Source of the DNA: Phlebopus portentosus
Taxonomy: Eukaryota; Basidiomycota; Agaricomycetes; Boletales; Boletinellaceae
Assembly: GCA_037892935.1 (NCBI GenBank)
Contig: JAYXKI010000009.1
Location: 248,001 to 312,000, forward strand
Reading direction: 5' to 3'
Length of the DNA stretch: 64,000 nt
Every line of letters begins with the position of its first letter. Within the stretch, counting starts at the first letter, position 1. Positions 24,556 through 36,885 of this stretch are shown piece by piece. The notes below the pieces were generated by a model. The model made no database searches. It was not told the DNA's origin and was given only the letters and a program-made list of their open reading frames with translations. Position numbers and translations under genes: made by a program.

Positions 24556-27510
24556 TGGGAGTAAGCAACTGCCGCGAGACGAGCGTGCCCTCCCACGGTC
24601 CCCGGATGATGATGCCGGACATCGGAGTACCAAAAAAAGTGGACCATGGTTTTCGTGAATTTTTGTAGGCAAAAATCTGCTTTGTACATGTAATTAAAAT
24701 TCGAGAAAAAATCATGTTTATGTTTGGATACATTGATAGCTTTGAGTTTGGTAAGGATATGATTTGAGTTCAAGAAATGGCCGAAAAACAATTGAAACAA
24801 GCACAAAATTGGTCATACAACATACAATAAATTTTAGTTTGCCTTGAGCTTACCAAAAATTATGGTTAGACATTTAAGAAAGATTTTTGATCACTTTGGG
24901 AGATCGGTTTTGGTCTTTTTCAAAGAGAAGAAGCCTGTCAGTATTTGAAGTAAACCACATAGAGTCACACATGGTCACATGCGAGCAAGTCGCGTCGACT
25001 CGACGCGTCTCGGGACTCGGCTCGACATTGCTCACTTGCTCAAGATTTCGTCTCGACGTCTTAATTTGTCTGAAGCATGGTAAAACACAAAAAATGCACA
25101 GTTATATTTGTTGCATATTCAAGCTAATGTTTGCAGGAATGGTGGTTTCAAGAGCAAAGAAACAAGCGGCAAGAGAGAACAGACTCAAAAGAACTCTGAA
25201 GGACTTGGGCCCTCCTCCTGCTACACCTGCACCAGTCACTACTTGCTCCGCTGTGCTCACAGAAAAGGAGAATCGAATTTGGGAGGCTTCAATCTATATA
25301 GAAAAGGCTAGCAGGGCTATTCAGCTTCAACAACTAGCAAGTGACAGTAAAACGGCACAAATCACTAACCTTCAAGACACCACCTCATCTCAGCAATGCA
25401 GACTCAAATCTCAGGACGCAAAAATTAGCAAGCTCAACTCCAAATTGAACAAAAGCAATGGCTTACTTGAATCAAAGACTTCTGATCTCCAAGACGACCT
25501 CCAGAATGCTCGAAATCACTGCACACTGTTTTTCAATCGTCTTCAGAACTCTCAGAAGCGAGTTTTTCGCATGAAGAAGGCATCATCTGCTCTACATTCT
25601 GCGCTATCTTCAATGCGAAGTGAACTGGAAGAGACAAAGAAGAAACTCACAAGAATTGAAGTCGAGCTACAATTCCAGCATCAACGGACCTGGGAGCTCC
25701 TTCGAACCATTTTCGATATCGAAACAAAACTTTGGGTAGCTCAAGATGAGCATCGAGCGATCCTATCAAAAAGCAGAAAAATCAAGTCATATTTCTATTC
25801 AGTCATTGATTCCGCTTCGATTCAAGAAGAAAAATTACATACCGAGATCACTCTGACACGCAAGCAACGAAAAGCCTACCGAATGCGTCTTTCTCGAGTC
25901 CTCAAGACTGTAAAACAACTGAAAAAACTTCGGGAAGAGGTAGTCAGTACACTGGAATTCAAGGAGAAGGGTGTCTACAAACCTGCCATTAGATCTCTTG
26001 TTCGATCTCTTGTTGAGCTCTCTTGTCCACTTGCGAATGTTGGGAGGATCCTTAGCTGTTTTATCAAATTCACTATGTCCATCGACCTTGCGGTGTCGCG
26101 ACGACTTTCGGAGCGGAAGAAGATTCTTGACGCGAAATCTGTTCGCAGAATTGTTGAGGAGGGGAGCGTCGCTTCAGATGCTCAGCTGGGACTTGAATCT
26201 GTCAACACGAAACGTAAGTGATAAGACAATTTGTATCTGGGATGCTGATAGTGATGAGCTCACCTTCCATCTCCAGTGTTCACGGTTGGTGGCGACGGAA
26301 CTACGCACAGAAATCAGACGTACGAATCGCTCAGCATGAACAATTACGTACCAGAGTCCTACGTGAAGAACGAGAATGCGAAGGTCCCTCGAATTCGAAC
26401 GTTTGGTGTTCGGCACTCAAAGGACCATAAGGCCGATACCCAGCGCGAGGGCAAACTAGATCAAATGAAAGAGTCTTTGTCAATTTTTGCACGGTCCCCT
26501 CTAGCACAGAGAATCGACTTACCGGATCAACCTTTGAACGAGAATTTTCTCGCTATGAAGCTTGCTGGCCGTCAGAGCGATCACTCCAAGGACCAGAAAG
26601 CTTTATTTCGTCAGTACTCAGAGTGGAAGAAAGAACATACCGAAATTGGACTTGGGGAGATTTATTTCCATTCGCTTCCAGAAAACAAGCAGCTTCAGCT
26701 CGCTTCTGAGTCCGAGAAAGAGCTCATCGAGATGCTGGGAGGGGAGAACACATGGGAAGACCTAGAGAAAGACAAAAAGAAAAGCAAGAAACATGATTGC
26801 ATGATCAATGTACTCAAGGAACTGGCTGGAGAAGCTTACCTAAAGTTATCTAGAGATGAAAGGCGACAACTTGATCACTGGATCTTCGCTGGATGCGGAA
26901 TGCATAAAGAGTTGAATTCAGTAAAGGGTGGAGTAACTGGAATAAAGAAAGCTTGGGACTCACTGGGTTTTGGACCTGTCTTGCTGATGAACAAGGATAA
27001 CGAAGCTGCATACGAACTTGCTGAGGGTGACGAAGAAAATTCGGTGGGAAATCGAGCCGTGGAACTTTCGATTGGGGGGGCCGTGAAGCTTTGCTGTTTG
27101 ATAGGAGCGCTATTAAATCACAAAGACAACAAAAAAGGTCAGCACGACGCATTCCGATACTTCTTCGATGAAAGGATCTGCTCAAAAACTCGCATCAAGA
27201 TCGACACGATCGGCAGATCAACAGGATCAGCATTCCAAATGTGACTAGTAACAGTCTAGCAGTCACTAGAGCCAAACTACTGTTGATGTGACCAAGGCAA
27301 CGGTCACGGGCATCAACGGCAATATATGGGCACCTGAGAAGCACGCTACAAGTACGTAACCCCGCGGACTACTTAACACCGCCGACCAAACTCCCGATCT
27401 GACCCGATCAAAAGAAGTCAAGAAGTGATCAAAACTAATAGAAGCCCGAGAAGCCTAGAACACGACTACTAAAGCCTAACACCTAAAGTCTAAAGGCTAA
27501 TCTGAGCCCA

Positions 27511-28152
27511 ATGGAGACATCACTGGCATTCCAGCACTGTCAGACTTGTGCCCGAGCGTACATGGTCCTTTACGAGATATACTTCACAGTATGTCATGCT
27601 ACAAGTGAAATGCGTGACTGCCAAATCGAAGTCCAATGTCACACGCAAGAAGCGTTACATGCCAATCCACCAAATCCTATAATACCCAAGCGACATGAGG
27701 AACTCATTGTTACAACTCGAACCCCTTGAGCTGCAGACCCGATAACTTGGAGGATACTAGGATGGTACAAGCCAGAGCTGCACAACTCATGTCCAGCCTC
27801 TACAGTACAAGCAAACCTTTATTTACCAAGGAATGTGAACCTGGACACCAAGCAACTACAACTGGTACTCCAAAGAAGGATATGGCAATACATTTGCGAT
27901 GTTAGACTCCCAGGCAAAGCATGGCTAGTCACTCGAACACAACTGCATCCCCCAGCGGAACTCATACAGTTCATGGTATGCATTGGACCATACTCTACAC
28001 CAACCCGACATCTCAATACCGATGTGCGAGTTGTGCTTACACCCTTCGGACCACAAGATGAACAGCGAAGAGTCACATATCGAGCTGCCTACATTGCACC
28101 AAGAGCTACAATCCCACCTGGTGATGGAATCGACGTCATAGTGGAGCACTGA
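27511..28152 (+). pseudogene. LTR-encoded ORF of Gypsy-1 (one in-frame TGA)
   Basis: An ATG-initiated frame of 214 codons, stop included, lies wholly inside the LTR U3 in the sense direction. It is interrupted once by TGA at 27,727-27,729; the same TGA is present in the 3' LTR copy (38,262-38,903). Its N-terminal block CQTCARAYMVLYEIYFTV aligns with CEKCKQAQQIGWDIYCTI in the Gypsy-2 LTR ORF, and a later block LNTDVRVVL aligns with MNAGVQIKF. Shared sequence between otherwise distinct elements implies a conserved protein rather than a chance frame. No known domain is recognised. In genomic RNA it would be the 3'-terminal ORF. Confidence 0.6.
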
Positions 28153-28378
28153 CAGTGGAGCTTTCCATACTGGAGCAGCACCTCTATTGTCTCAGTCAGC
28201 AACTCCACAGAATTCCGTCATAGTGGAGATACATTGGAGCAAAGTGGTGCTCAGTGGAGCAGAATGACGAAGGAAGTGATGTAATGGTGGAGAGAAGTGG
28301 AGCAAGGTGGAGCATGGTGGAGTAAAGTGGAGAGAAGATGAATAAGAAATAGGACGGAAAATGGATTATCTAGAAAGC

Positions 28379-28423
28379 ATAAATAGTGTTAGAAGTAGGC
28401 CCTCTTTCCCCATCTTTCGATCC
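28379..28423 (+). promoter_or_regulatory. Gypsy-1 LTR promoter and self-primer donor
   Basis: ATAAATA at 28,379-28,385 is followed about 27 bp later by ATCTTTCGATCC (28,412-28,423). That 12-mer is the perfect reverse complement of the primer-binding site at 28,703-28,714. Confidence 0.65.
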
Positions 28424-28702
28424 TCTTAACACATAGTGACAAGTGTCTTAACACACTGGTGATAGTGTCCTAACATGACTCACTGTGTGCTTTGTACTAC
28501 TACGCCTCTTGGAAATCCCAATCTGCTCTTACTCTACCTTGTCTCTGAAAGCATCCCTTACCAGGACTGCAACAAGGAAGGATAGTAAGGGGACCGCGTG
28601 GTACAGCTAAACGTGGGTAGATAGATCACCTCTGCACAACATACCGCTGCTTAGGCAAAAGGATTGAAACCGGTGTAACCCCGGACCTACACCTCTAACA
28701 TT

Positions 28703-28714
28703 GGATCGAAAGAT
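28703..28714 (+). other. Gypsy-1 primer-binding site (self-priming type)
   Basis: GGATCGAAAGAT starts two bases after the LTR. It does not look like a tRNA 3'-end complement but pairs over 12 bp with the predicted 5' end of the element's own transcript. This is the arrangement known for the Tf1/sushi group of Gypsy elements. Confidence 0.65.
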
Positions 28715-30017
28715 CACTCGCTAGTTTTAACACCACCTCTCACGGGCAAGGTTCTTGGCTAGTGTTTTATCGAGGCGAGGACCGTCGACCTCAAGTCCCT
28801 ATCGACGCTGCTAGTTTCGAGATTAGCAAACCCATTCCCTAGGACAAGTGCACATCCTGGAGAACAAACCCGATTCACTCAAATCAAACATCTATTATCA
28901 TAACCCCTTTACTGACGAAGTGTACCTAATAGCAAAGGCATCTGGTAGCCCTGCAGTTGGGAGCACACAAACAACAACCAAGGTAGCAACAGTACCAGCT
29001 ACTATTGCTAAATTCAATGAGAAAGGAACGGCTTGGTCTACCGTACCTCATAACGATTCACCTGAAGCTATAGGCGAGAAACGTGGTTAATAAACCATCC
29101 AGAGAACTCAAGTGGAAGAAGTAACAACCAAAGGACGAGTAACTGAACAAATAACCGAACGAGATCAGGATCGCACCAAGATAGCAAACTGAATCATATC
29201 CAAGGAAGGATATCGAGATTAGAACTGGATAGAGACATTCTTTGGGGAACTGCCACCCGCACAGACAACAAATATCCACCCATAATACTATCTCTACGAG
29301 AGAGAATAGTACGACTCAAAGGACTACAGACTAGTCAAGCGAGAGCTCAAGCAAATAACAACCTGCCGAGTGGAGCATACGCAACTACAGTTGGGCAACG
29401 ACTCGAAGCACTCGAGATTAACACCAACGGACTAGGAGCACAAGTAGCAACACTACATCGAAACGACGATTCACTAGATCGATCAGTTATACTCCTAAGC
29501 CAACAAGTTACCACAGAGATATCAGTAGTTCAAGATGAGATAGGACGTTTATGCGATACACTTAACGCCCACGAGCAACGCATCCAAGCAGTTGAAACAG
29601 CAACCACAGAACTTACAAGAATCGCTCAATCGACACCAAATGTTGCAGAAGACATTAGCAACTTACGCGAAGCACTCCTGACACTAGGACGCACAGTCGA
29701 ATCAAGTCAACAAGCCTACCTGATATTGATTGCATCAGTACAGACAACAGAAAGTACTGCAAGGAACATACTCGAGCACGCAGAGTATCTCAGATAGGAA
29801 GCTCAACAAATTCGAGAGCTACATCATCGAACAGAGCATACTTCCGACAGTACAGTATCATCCGACGAGGAGTTATCACGAGCACTAAACCCATACTTGT
29901 TGCAAGGGTTTAACAGTCAAAGCGCTACACTCCAAGTACCAACTAGTGGTTCAATAGCAACCCAAGCACCAGAACATCCAGCCACATAGTCACCACCAGC
30001 AGTGCCTATAATCACAT
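28715..30017 (+). pseudogene. decayed coiled-coil ORF upstream of Gypsy-1 gag
   Basis: From about 29,170 one frame reads through nearly 630 bp as a heptad-rich polypeptide (LRERIVRLKGLQ, GQRLEALEIN, VVQDEIGRLCDTL, EDISNLREALLTLGRTV) to a TAG near 29,797. It then continues as a Ser/Thr/Pro-rich tail overlapping the start of gag. No ATG opens this frame and a TGA lies upstream near 29,142, so the beginning is lost or is supplied by splicing. Gypsy-2 has a coiled-coil ORF at the same place. The segment before it, 28,848-29,090, is an open frame with no recognisable content. Confidence 0.45.
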
Positions 30018-31118
30018 ATGATCATGTCAACCACCGACCAGAAAGTTCAGATCCTGGAGACGCAACTACAAACTCTTCAGATACAACTCTCTAAACACAG
30101 CATCAAACTGCCAAAGTACTATGGCAAACGAAGTGAAGATATTGATCTGTGGGTCAGCCGATGTATTTCGAAGTTGGCACAGCATGGAGTCAAGAGCGAG
30201 GACGAAATTGCAAAGAGTCTATTTGCAGCACTCGAGGGCGACAGCTATGATTGGTTTGCAGAGAAGCAGACCTTGACATCATTCGATGATAAAGGAAAGC
30301 TGAAACCAGTACCAGAAATTATCGATCCAAATGGAGGAGGAATGTTCACATCACTCAAGCAGATGTTGGATTGGATGAGAGTTCGAGCAGGACATCCAAT
30401 AGTTGGAGAACAAGAAGCGCTATTCCATCTTCTATGCATCCAGCAAAAAGGATCAAGCATCAGGGCATACAACGATGAATTTCGACGACTCAGAGCTAGA
30501 GCACCACCCTCAATTGATACTACTATGCTCAAGTACATCTATGTCAAAGGACTAGATAATTGGGTCAAATGACGAGTCGAATCAGTACAACCCGACGCTT
30601 TCGAAAAGTACAAACTGGAAGAATGGATGACATGGACAAGCAACTTAGCAGATGTGGATGCAAGGCAGAAGCTGATTGGAAGCCAGACATATACTTCGAG
30701 ATTCAAGACAAATGGGCAATCATCATTTTGACCACCAATACAACAATCAAAACGTGATCCAGACGCCATGGACGTAGACACACTCCAAGGCTTGCCGAAG
30801 AAGGGAGCAAAATGCTACAACTGTGGAAAGATTGGACACTACTCGAAGAATTGCAAAGCACCAAGGAAGCAAAAGGGTTCTTCCTTAGGACAGCCGAAGA
30901 AGAGAACAAATGGTCAAAAACGAAAGCCGATGACAGCACGAGCTGTGAATTTCAAGGAAACATGTCCCGACCCTCATTGTCGAAGGCCAGTCCACTATGA
31001 TCACATAGCATGGGCTAGAGGAGACGAATCAGCAGGATATACCTGCAAGCATGACGAAGAATACCGAAACAACTTCCAGAATTCCCTAGCAAGTAAAGAG
31101 CAACAGGGAAAAGACTAG
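30018..31118 (+). pseudogene. Gypsy-1 gag
   Basis: One frame from ATG 30,018 to TAG 31,116-31,118 is broken by TGA at 30,570-30,572 and 30,729-30,731. The first part is a capsid-like retrotransposon gag domain (KLPKYYGKRSEDIDLWVSR, then FHLLCIQQKGSSIRAYNDEF). The end carries a CCHC zinc knuckle (CYNCGKIGHYSKNC) followed by a second Cys/His cluster. Both stops are best explained as CGA to TGA. The last codons overlap a canonical -1 slippery heptamer, GGGAAAA, at 31,106-31,112. Confidence 0.85.
31106..31112 (+). promoter_or_regulatory. -1 ribosomal frameshift site, Gypsy-1 gag/pol
   Basis: In the gag frame the sequence reads G GGA AAA GAC TAG, an X XXY YYZ heptamer ending three bases before the gag stop. 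The pol frame is exactly -1 and is open through this point. Confidence 0.6.
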
Positions 31119-34100
31119 AACCTCCATCGAACGAGACTGCGCGATGCGAGAGTATGAAGGGTAGCAAGAATGGTTTCAACAACCAGAGTTTCATACCTCC
31201 TGGGTTCAACCCCAGTGAAGCGATGTATAATAAGCGATTGCCAATACATGCATTGCATCCTTGATTACCCATTTGAGTGAAGGTTGGAACAAAGACCCTA
31301 GCAGTCCAAGCATTAATCGATTCCAGAGCAACATGTAGTACGATTCACCCCAACTTGGTACGACACCATAACCTATTCAAGAAGAGACTTGATCACCCTC
31401 GACCCCTGAATAACGCCGATGGAAGCCCTAACCAAGGAGGAGCAATCACACACGAGGTCTACTCATTAATCTTTGATTGACCTAAGCCGCAGCCACAAAC
31501 ACTGGCAGTAGCGACTACAGGACAGGATCAAGTGATCCTAGGCATTGACTATTTGGCCAAAGTCAATCCAGAAATTGATTGGAAGAATCAAATATGGAAT
31601 CGGAATGGTAATGCGATACCATTCGAGCTCAACATTATACGAGCTATCAAGAAGCGAAAGCGCAGAAAGCGCAAGCGAAAGCGGCAAAGGAAAGACAAAT
31701 CTGACAAGACAAGACCTAGGCATAACACAAAGCAACAGGCTCAGAACAGAGACAACTATCGACACTCTGGAGCACCAGGAATACTATTCGCACCATGGAG
31801 AGAAAGTAACAATGGAAACCCTCAAGAGACGAAGTCGCAAGCGAAATTGGAAAGTCGACCAGTAACACCAAAACCAGAACAGCCAAAGAAGGCAGACGAA
31901 GCAAAGAGTCCGAGCATGGAAAATATACCAGACTCTACATCAAGACAATCATCAGAAAGAATGATTACAGTGCAACAACGAATAAGGCACATACCGAGAA
32001 GGATGATCCCAGCACGGCAATTGTACCAGACATCCAAAAACGAAGTTACCGAAGTAACAGGCAAGCATAGCCAAGATGAACAGGAGGAAATAAATGACTC
32101 TCCTAAGCGATGGAAGAAACAGCTACTACGAAGAAGGCGACCACTACCATTGGTACAGAAGAAACCAGATGGCGAAGAAATCTAGCCAGTACCAAAGGAA
32201 AACCCTGGGATGACAACTAGTACACATCCACCAGAGGAACAATATCATGACAGACGAATGGCAGGAACGAAACGAAATTGGACACCACGACCAATACCAC
32301 TCAAAGAAGCAACTCCCACACCAAAGCGTACAAGATGGGCAGATGAGAATAGCGATATTGATATGCAAGATGAACAGGAGACAACAGAAGACACTCCCAT
32401 GCATGACATAGAGCCACTAGACATTGAAAGGCTCAGGACGACCGATCAACCAATTACCCTCACCAGAAAGGAAGAGCTCACTGAAAAGCTAGAGCTAGAC
32501 CTTAAACGAAATTGGTCACCAAGGAACCAAGTCTCACAGCCACTGAACAAAGCGAGTTCAGTATCACAGCAGTATTCACAGCAGAAGGCAGCTGCAGAAG
32601 GATTACTCAGCACAGAGAAACGAGATTGGCGAAAACTCCTACCAAAGCAAATTGCAGACTATGCAGACGTATTTGATCCAGACAGATCAAGGAGGTTACC
32701 CAAGCATACAAAATGGGATATGGCGATAAACCTCAAGGAAGGAGTACCATTACCAAAACCAAGGCCTATTATCAAGCTCACACGAGAAGAGCAGGCAGCA
32801 CTCAATGCCTATGTCCAGAAATTATTGGACAAAGGATGGATCGAGAAGGTTCACCCACATGAACCATGTCCGGTAGCAGCACCAGTCTTCTTTGTTGGAA
32901 AGAAAGACGGAGGAGCACGAGCAGTAACTGATTACCGAGACATTAACGACGCGACAGTATCAGATCCATACCTAATACCAATTATGAGTGTTCTACCAGA
33001 GAAACTGGAGAAAGGAAAATTCTTCTTTACCCTCGACATGCGATCAGGATACAACAACCTGAGAATTCGAGAAGGAGATGAATGGAAGGCAGCATTCCGA
33101 GTTGGCAATGCAGTCTACAAACCGAAGGTCATGATGTTTGGAATGAAGAACTCACCTGCAGTATTCCAACGATTCATGAATGACAACTTCGAATATTGGC
33201 TCAGAACAGAGGAGGCACTAAACTACCTAGATGACCTCATTGGCCAAGTGCAAACTGAAGAGGAGCACTGGGCACTCCTCAGGGCAATTCTACAGAAATG
33301 CCGAGAACTTGACATCTATCTCAAAATTGAGAAATGTTATTTCCTCCAAACCCAACTCGACTATCTGGGATTTGTAGTAGGAACAAAAGGCATCCAGATG
33401 GATCCTTACAAACTCAAAGCGATACGAGAATGGCCAACACCAAAGACGAAACGACAGATCCAAAAGTTCCAAGGCTTTTGCAACTTCTACCGAAGATTCA
33501 TTAGGAACTATGCCGATTTATACACACCTATTGGTGAACTTATCAAGAAGGATCACAAGTTCAGTTGGACGGAAGCACAGGACAAAGCTTTTGAAAGTAT
33601 CAAGAAGGCATTCGAAACCGAAGTGGCATTGGCAATGCCAAAGCCAGACAAACCATATACATTGGAAACTGATGCATCCGATGTAGTGATTGGTGCAGTC
33701 TTACAACAAGAAGATGACCAAGGAGAACTGAGACCTTTAGGTTTCATGTCGAAGACACTATCAAGTGCTCAACGAAATTATCCGACGCATGACAAAGAGA
33801 TGCTAGCAATCATGGAAGCACTTGGACATTGGAGACACTTATTGGAAGGAACAAAGGAACCAATAACTATACGAAGCGATCATGCAAACCTCCGATACTT
33901 CATGACAGCACAGAATTTAACGAGACGTCAAGCAAGATGGGCACTAGAGTTATCACGATATAACTTCAAGATTCTCCATTGGCCAGGCAAGAAGAATCAG
34001 GCAGATGCACTATCACAACGTGCCGATTATATGCCAGAGGACAAGGATAACTTAGGTGTTACCTTGCTACCACCCGATATGATCAAGCAACAGACATTGC

Positions 34101-35632
34101 GATGAACCGAGATCAATGGTCTATACAGGCTAGAAACAGAAATGGTCACGATCTCTGATCCAATCATCCGAACGATCAAGAGACACTACAATATCGAGGA
34201 GGCCAAGAAGGAAATATTGGCGATCAAGAAGAGCAATGGCTACAGTTACAGGAATGGCTTGCACTATGTAACCAATGCATTATATGTCCTGCCATCCGCC
34301 AACCTAAAAGCGTTGCTAATCCGAAGGCGCCATGACCACAAGCTCGCAGGCCACCCAGGAGCAGAAAAGACCATAGAACTTGTAAAGCGATCATACTATT
34401 GGCCGAAGATGGAAGAGATGATCCAAGAATATATCTCATCCTGTGACATATGTCAACGTGCAAAACTGATTCGGCAGTTTCGAAATCCGCCGCTCCAACC
34501 ATTGCAGGCACCGCATCAACCATGGGAAACCATAACCTGTGACCTGATTACCGATTTACCAGTCAGCAATGAAGGCTACAGTTCGATACTTGTTATAGTG
34601 GACAAGCTCACTAAAATGGGGAAGTTCATTCCTTGCCAGGGGATACCCAATGCTAAGCAGTTGGCACGCTTGTTTCGCCAACACATCTTCAAATACTACG
34701 GGGCCCCTAAACAAGTAATCTCCGACCGAGGTAGCAACTTCACTGCGCAATTCCTCAAGGAGTTCTGCAGACTCATCGATGTCGAGTGGAAAACTAGTAC
34801 AGCGTATCATCCACAAACCGATGGTCAAGCTGAGCGACTTAATCAAGAACTCGAACAGTACTTACGCTGTTACGTGTCCTACCGCCAAACAGATTGGGCA
34901 GAGTACATCGATATGGCAGAATTCGCCTACAACAATCGAAAACACAGCACTACTCATCAGTCACCATTCTATACACTGTATGGATGGCACCCTCACCTGG
35001 ATGTTGCGGAGACCGGTGATTCAAACATGCCAGAAGCAATAAATCACCTAGAGGAGCTTCGACAAGTACAGCAAGAAGCCTATAATTTGATTAAGCAAGT
35101 GAACGAGGCAATGAAGCTTTATGCAGACCTGCATCGAGGCAAACTGCCAGAGTACAAGCCAGGAGATGAAGTGTTACTAGACATGAGGAATCTCAGTCGA
35201 CTGGAACCAACAAAGAAACTTGCAATGAAATGGGCAGGCCCTTATAAAGTCGAGAAGGCAGTCGGACAAGTGTCATTCAGATTACGCTTACCTGAAACCC
35301 TTCCGATCCACCCTGTATTCCATGCAAGTCTTCTCAGGCCTTACAAGCGAAAGGACTACCCTGGAAGAGCCACTTTGGATGAGCCACCACCTATTGAAGT
35401 GGAGGGCCAAGCGGAATACGAAGTGGAGACAATTCATGACACACGACGTCATCGAAACAAGATACAGTATCTTATTCAATGGAAAGGATACCAAGAGCGA
35501 ACATGGGAGCCACTCGATAACCTCAAGAACTCCTATCAAATGATAGAAGAGTTCCACAAGAGGTACCCTCAGGCGATGAGGCCACCAAACCTTAATCAAT
35601 GGATCACCGAACAAAGACAAATTAGGAGATAA
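31113..35632 (+). pseudogene. Gypsy-1 pol (PR-RT-RH-IN-chromodomain)
   Basis: A single frame, -1 relative to gag, runs to TAA 35,630-35,632 with five premature stops: TGA 31,262, TGA 31,274, TGA 31,478, TAG 32,183 and TGA 34,103 (first bases). The protease motif is IDSRATCS (about 31,316), where the active-site Gly of D-S-G has become Arg. The reverse transcriptase has YLDD at about 33,224, RNase H has ETDASDVVIGAVL at about 33,666, and the integrase has an HHCC zinc finger (HKLAGHPG...CDICQ, 34,340-34,460) and a D-D-E core (CDLITD, SDRGSNF, AERLNQELE). The C-terminal chromodomain includes YLIQWKGYQERTWEPLDNL (about 35,468-35,524). Full domain set, but dead as it stands. Confidence 0.92.
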
Positions 35633-35799
35633 TTGCATCACATACACTCCACCCGATGGAGCTACATATGGAGCCACAATAGAGACGATGAGTAAGATAT
35701 CCAATGACCTTACCAAGCAATGACATCACAGTGGCACCTCAAAGCGATAGCAGAAGAAGACAAATTAGGCAAGAGAGAGGCGACATACCAACAGGATGG

Positions 35800-35807
35800 T
35801 ATAAAAG
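35800..35807 (+). promoter_or_regulatory. internal TATA box before Gypsy-1 ORF3
   Basis: TATAAAAG lies 87 bp upstream of the ORF3 ATG (35,887) and 170 bp after pol. A short A/C-rich leader without ATG separates the two, as expected of a separate transcription unit. Confidence 0.5.
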
Positions 35808-35886
35808 ATGAAGAAACTCAAGCTTAAGGATCATCAACTCGAATCCTGACAGCTACTCATCTCTCAAAGACAACTACTACTCAGAC

Positions 35887-36885
35887 ATGCCAGTCTTCGA
35901 CGAACTCCAAGCATTCAGCACACCCGAAGATGCACCTGATTGGACGTTTGTGCTAAAGCCACCTAATGAACGTTATCAATGGCCGCAACTATGCAACCGC
36001 TTTAACTAAGAGAACTACGAAGAAGAGATTGTACCCTCATGCCCAGAGAAATACTTCGACAACCTATTCGACAAATGGAACGCAGTCCATCAGCCAGCCG
36101 AAGAACAACCTGATCTTATGGTACCGAAGCAACCAGAAGGACAACTGCTTAAACTCAGTAACCCTCGAGATGCAGCAGTCCGACGACTCAATGACGATGC
36201 ATTCCTTACCTATGCAGTCGAACTCGAGACACAAGCCTTACATCGAGGACAAATTGACTTCAGCCACGAGCCGACATACAAGAATGTCATGGGTATCTAC
36301 CACTCAGCAATTCAAATTTGCGCCTACAGACGAGGCCTGACAATTGCAACTCTTAACCGAATAATGCGATGGAGCCACTATCATCCCATCAGCATGGATA
36401 TGATGAAGTACATGAACTACCTAGCTGATCAGACAGCCTTTTATGCTTCCCATGCCATGCAGTTCATGGTGGTACTCAACATGACGAAGTACTATGAAGG
36501 TACTATGTACCAGGAGCTCATTCGAGCCAGACGATCTACAGGCCAAGCGAATGGTCTGTCAATCGACGATATCACACACCACCTAGTCAAAGGAAGGATA
36601 GTCAACTACAATCCACAATACCTTATGAAACTCAACAAGCGAGAAGAGGAAGCAAGGGAAAGACTACAGGCGACGAGACATCTGATGATGGAGGATATGA
36701 TGATCACGATCTATCAGTATCCAAGCGAGATCTACCAGCCAGACAACATGCTCACTATCACAGAGCAGGATGAAGAGTTTGGTTCATCAGATGAAACTGA
36801 TTCAGACGATTCAGATGAGGTTAGCGAACTACCGCCTACACTGATGAACTCACAGGAAATGATACCTGAGAGCGAAGAACTATGA
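35887..36885 (+). pseudogene. Gypsy-1 ORF3 (post-pol, one in-frame TAA)
   Basis: A 333-codon frame (stop included) starts at ATG 35,887 and ends at TGA 36,883-36,885, with one TAA at 36,007-36,009 (codon 41). The protein is mostly helical, rich in Met and Tyr (WSHYHPISMDMMKYMNY, AMQFMVVLNMTKYYEG), and ends in an acidic Ser/Asp/Glu tail (SSDETDSDDSDEVSEL). There is no signal peptide or clear membrane segment, so it is not an obvious envelope gene. I recognise no family. Its own TATA box and its length argue that it was a real gene of the element. Confidence 0.6.

Larger units (their letters stand above)
27169..28700 (+). repeat. Gypsy-1 5' LTR
   Basis: 1,532 bp, TGAAAGGATC...CTCTAACA. It contains an ORF in U3 (27,511-28,152), a TATA-like ATAAATA at 28,379-28,385 and the predicted transcript start near 28,410. 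By eye it differs from the 3' LTR at about nine positions, eight of them CpG transitions. Confidence 0.95.

Noticed and set aside
35887..36885. Gypsy-1 ORF3 as an envelope gene
   Set aside because: No signal peptide, no fusion peptide and no C-terminal membrane anchor.
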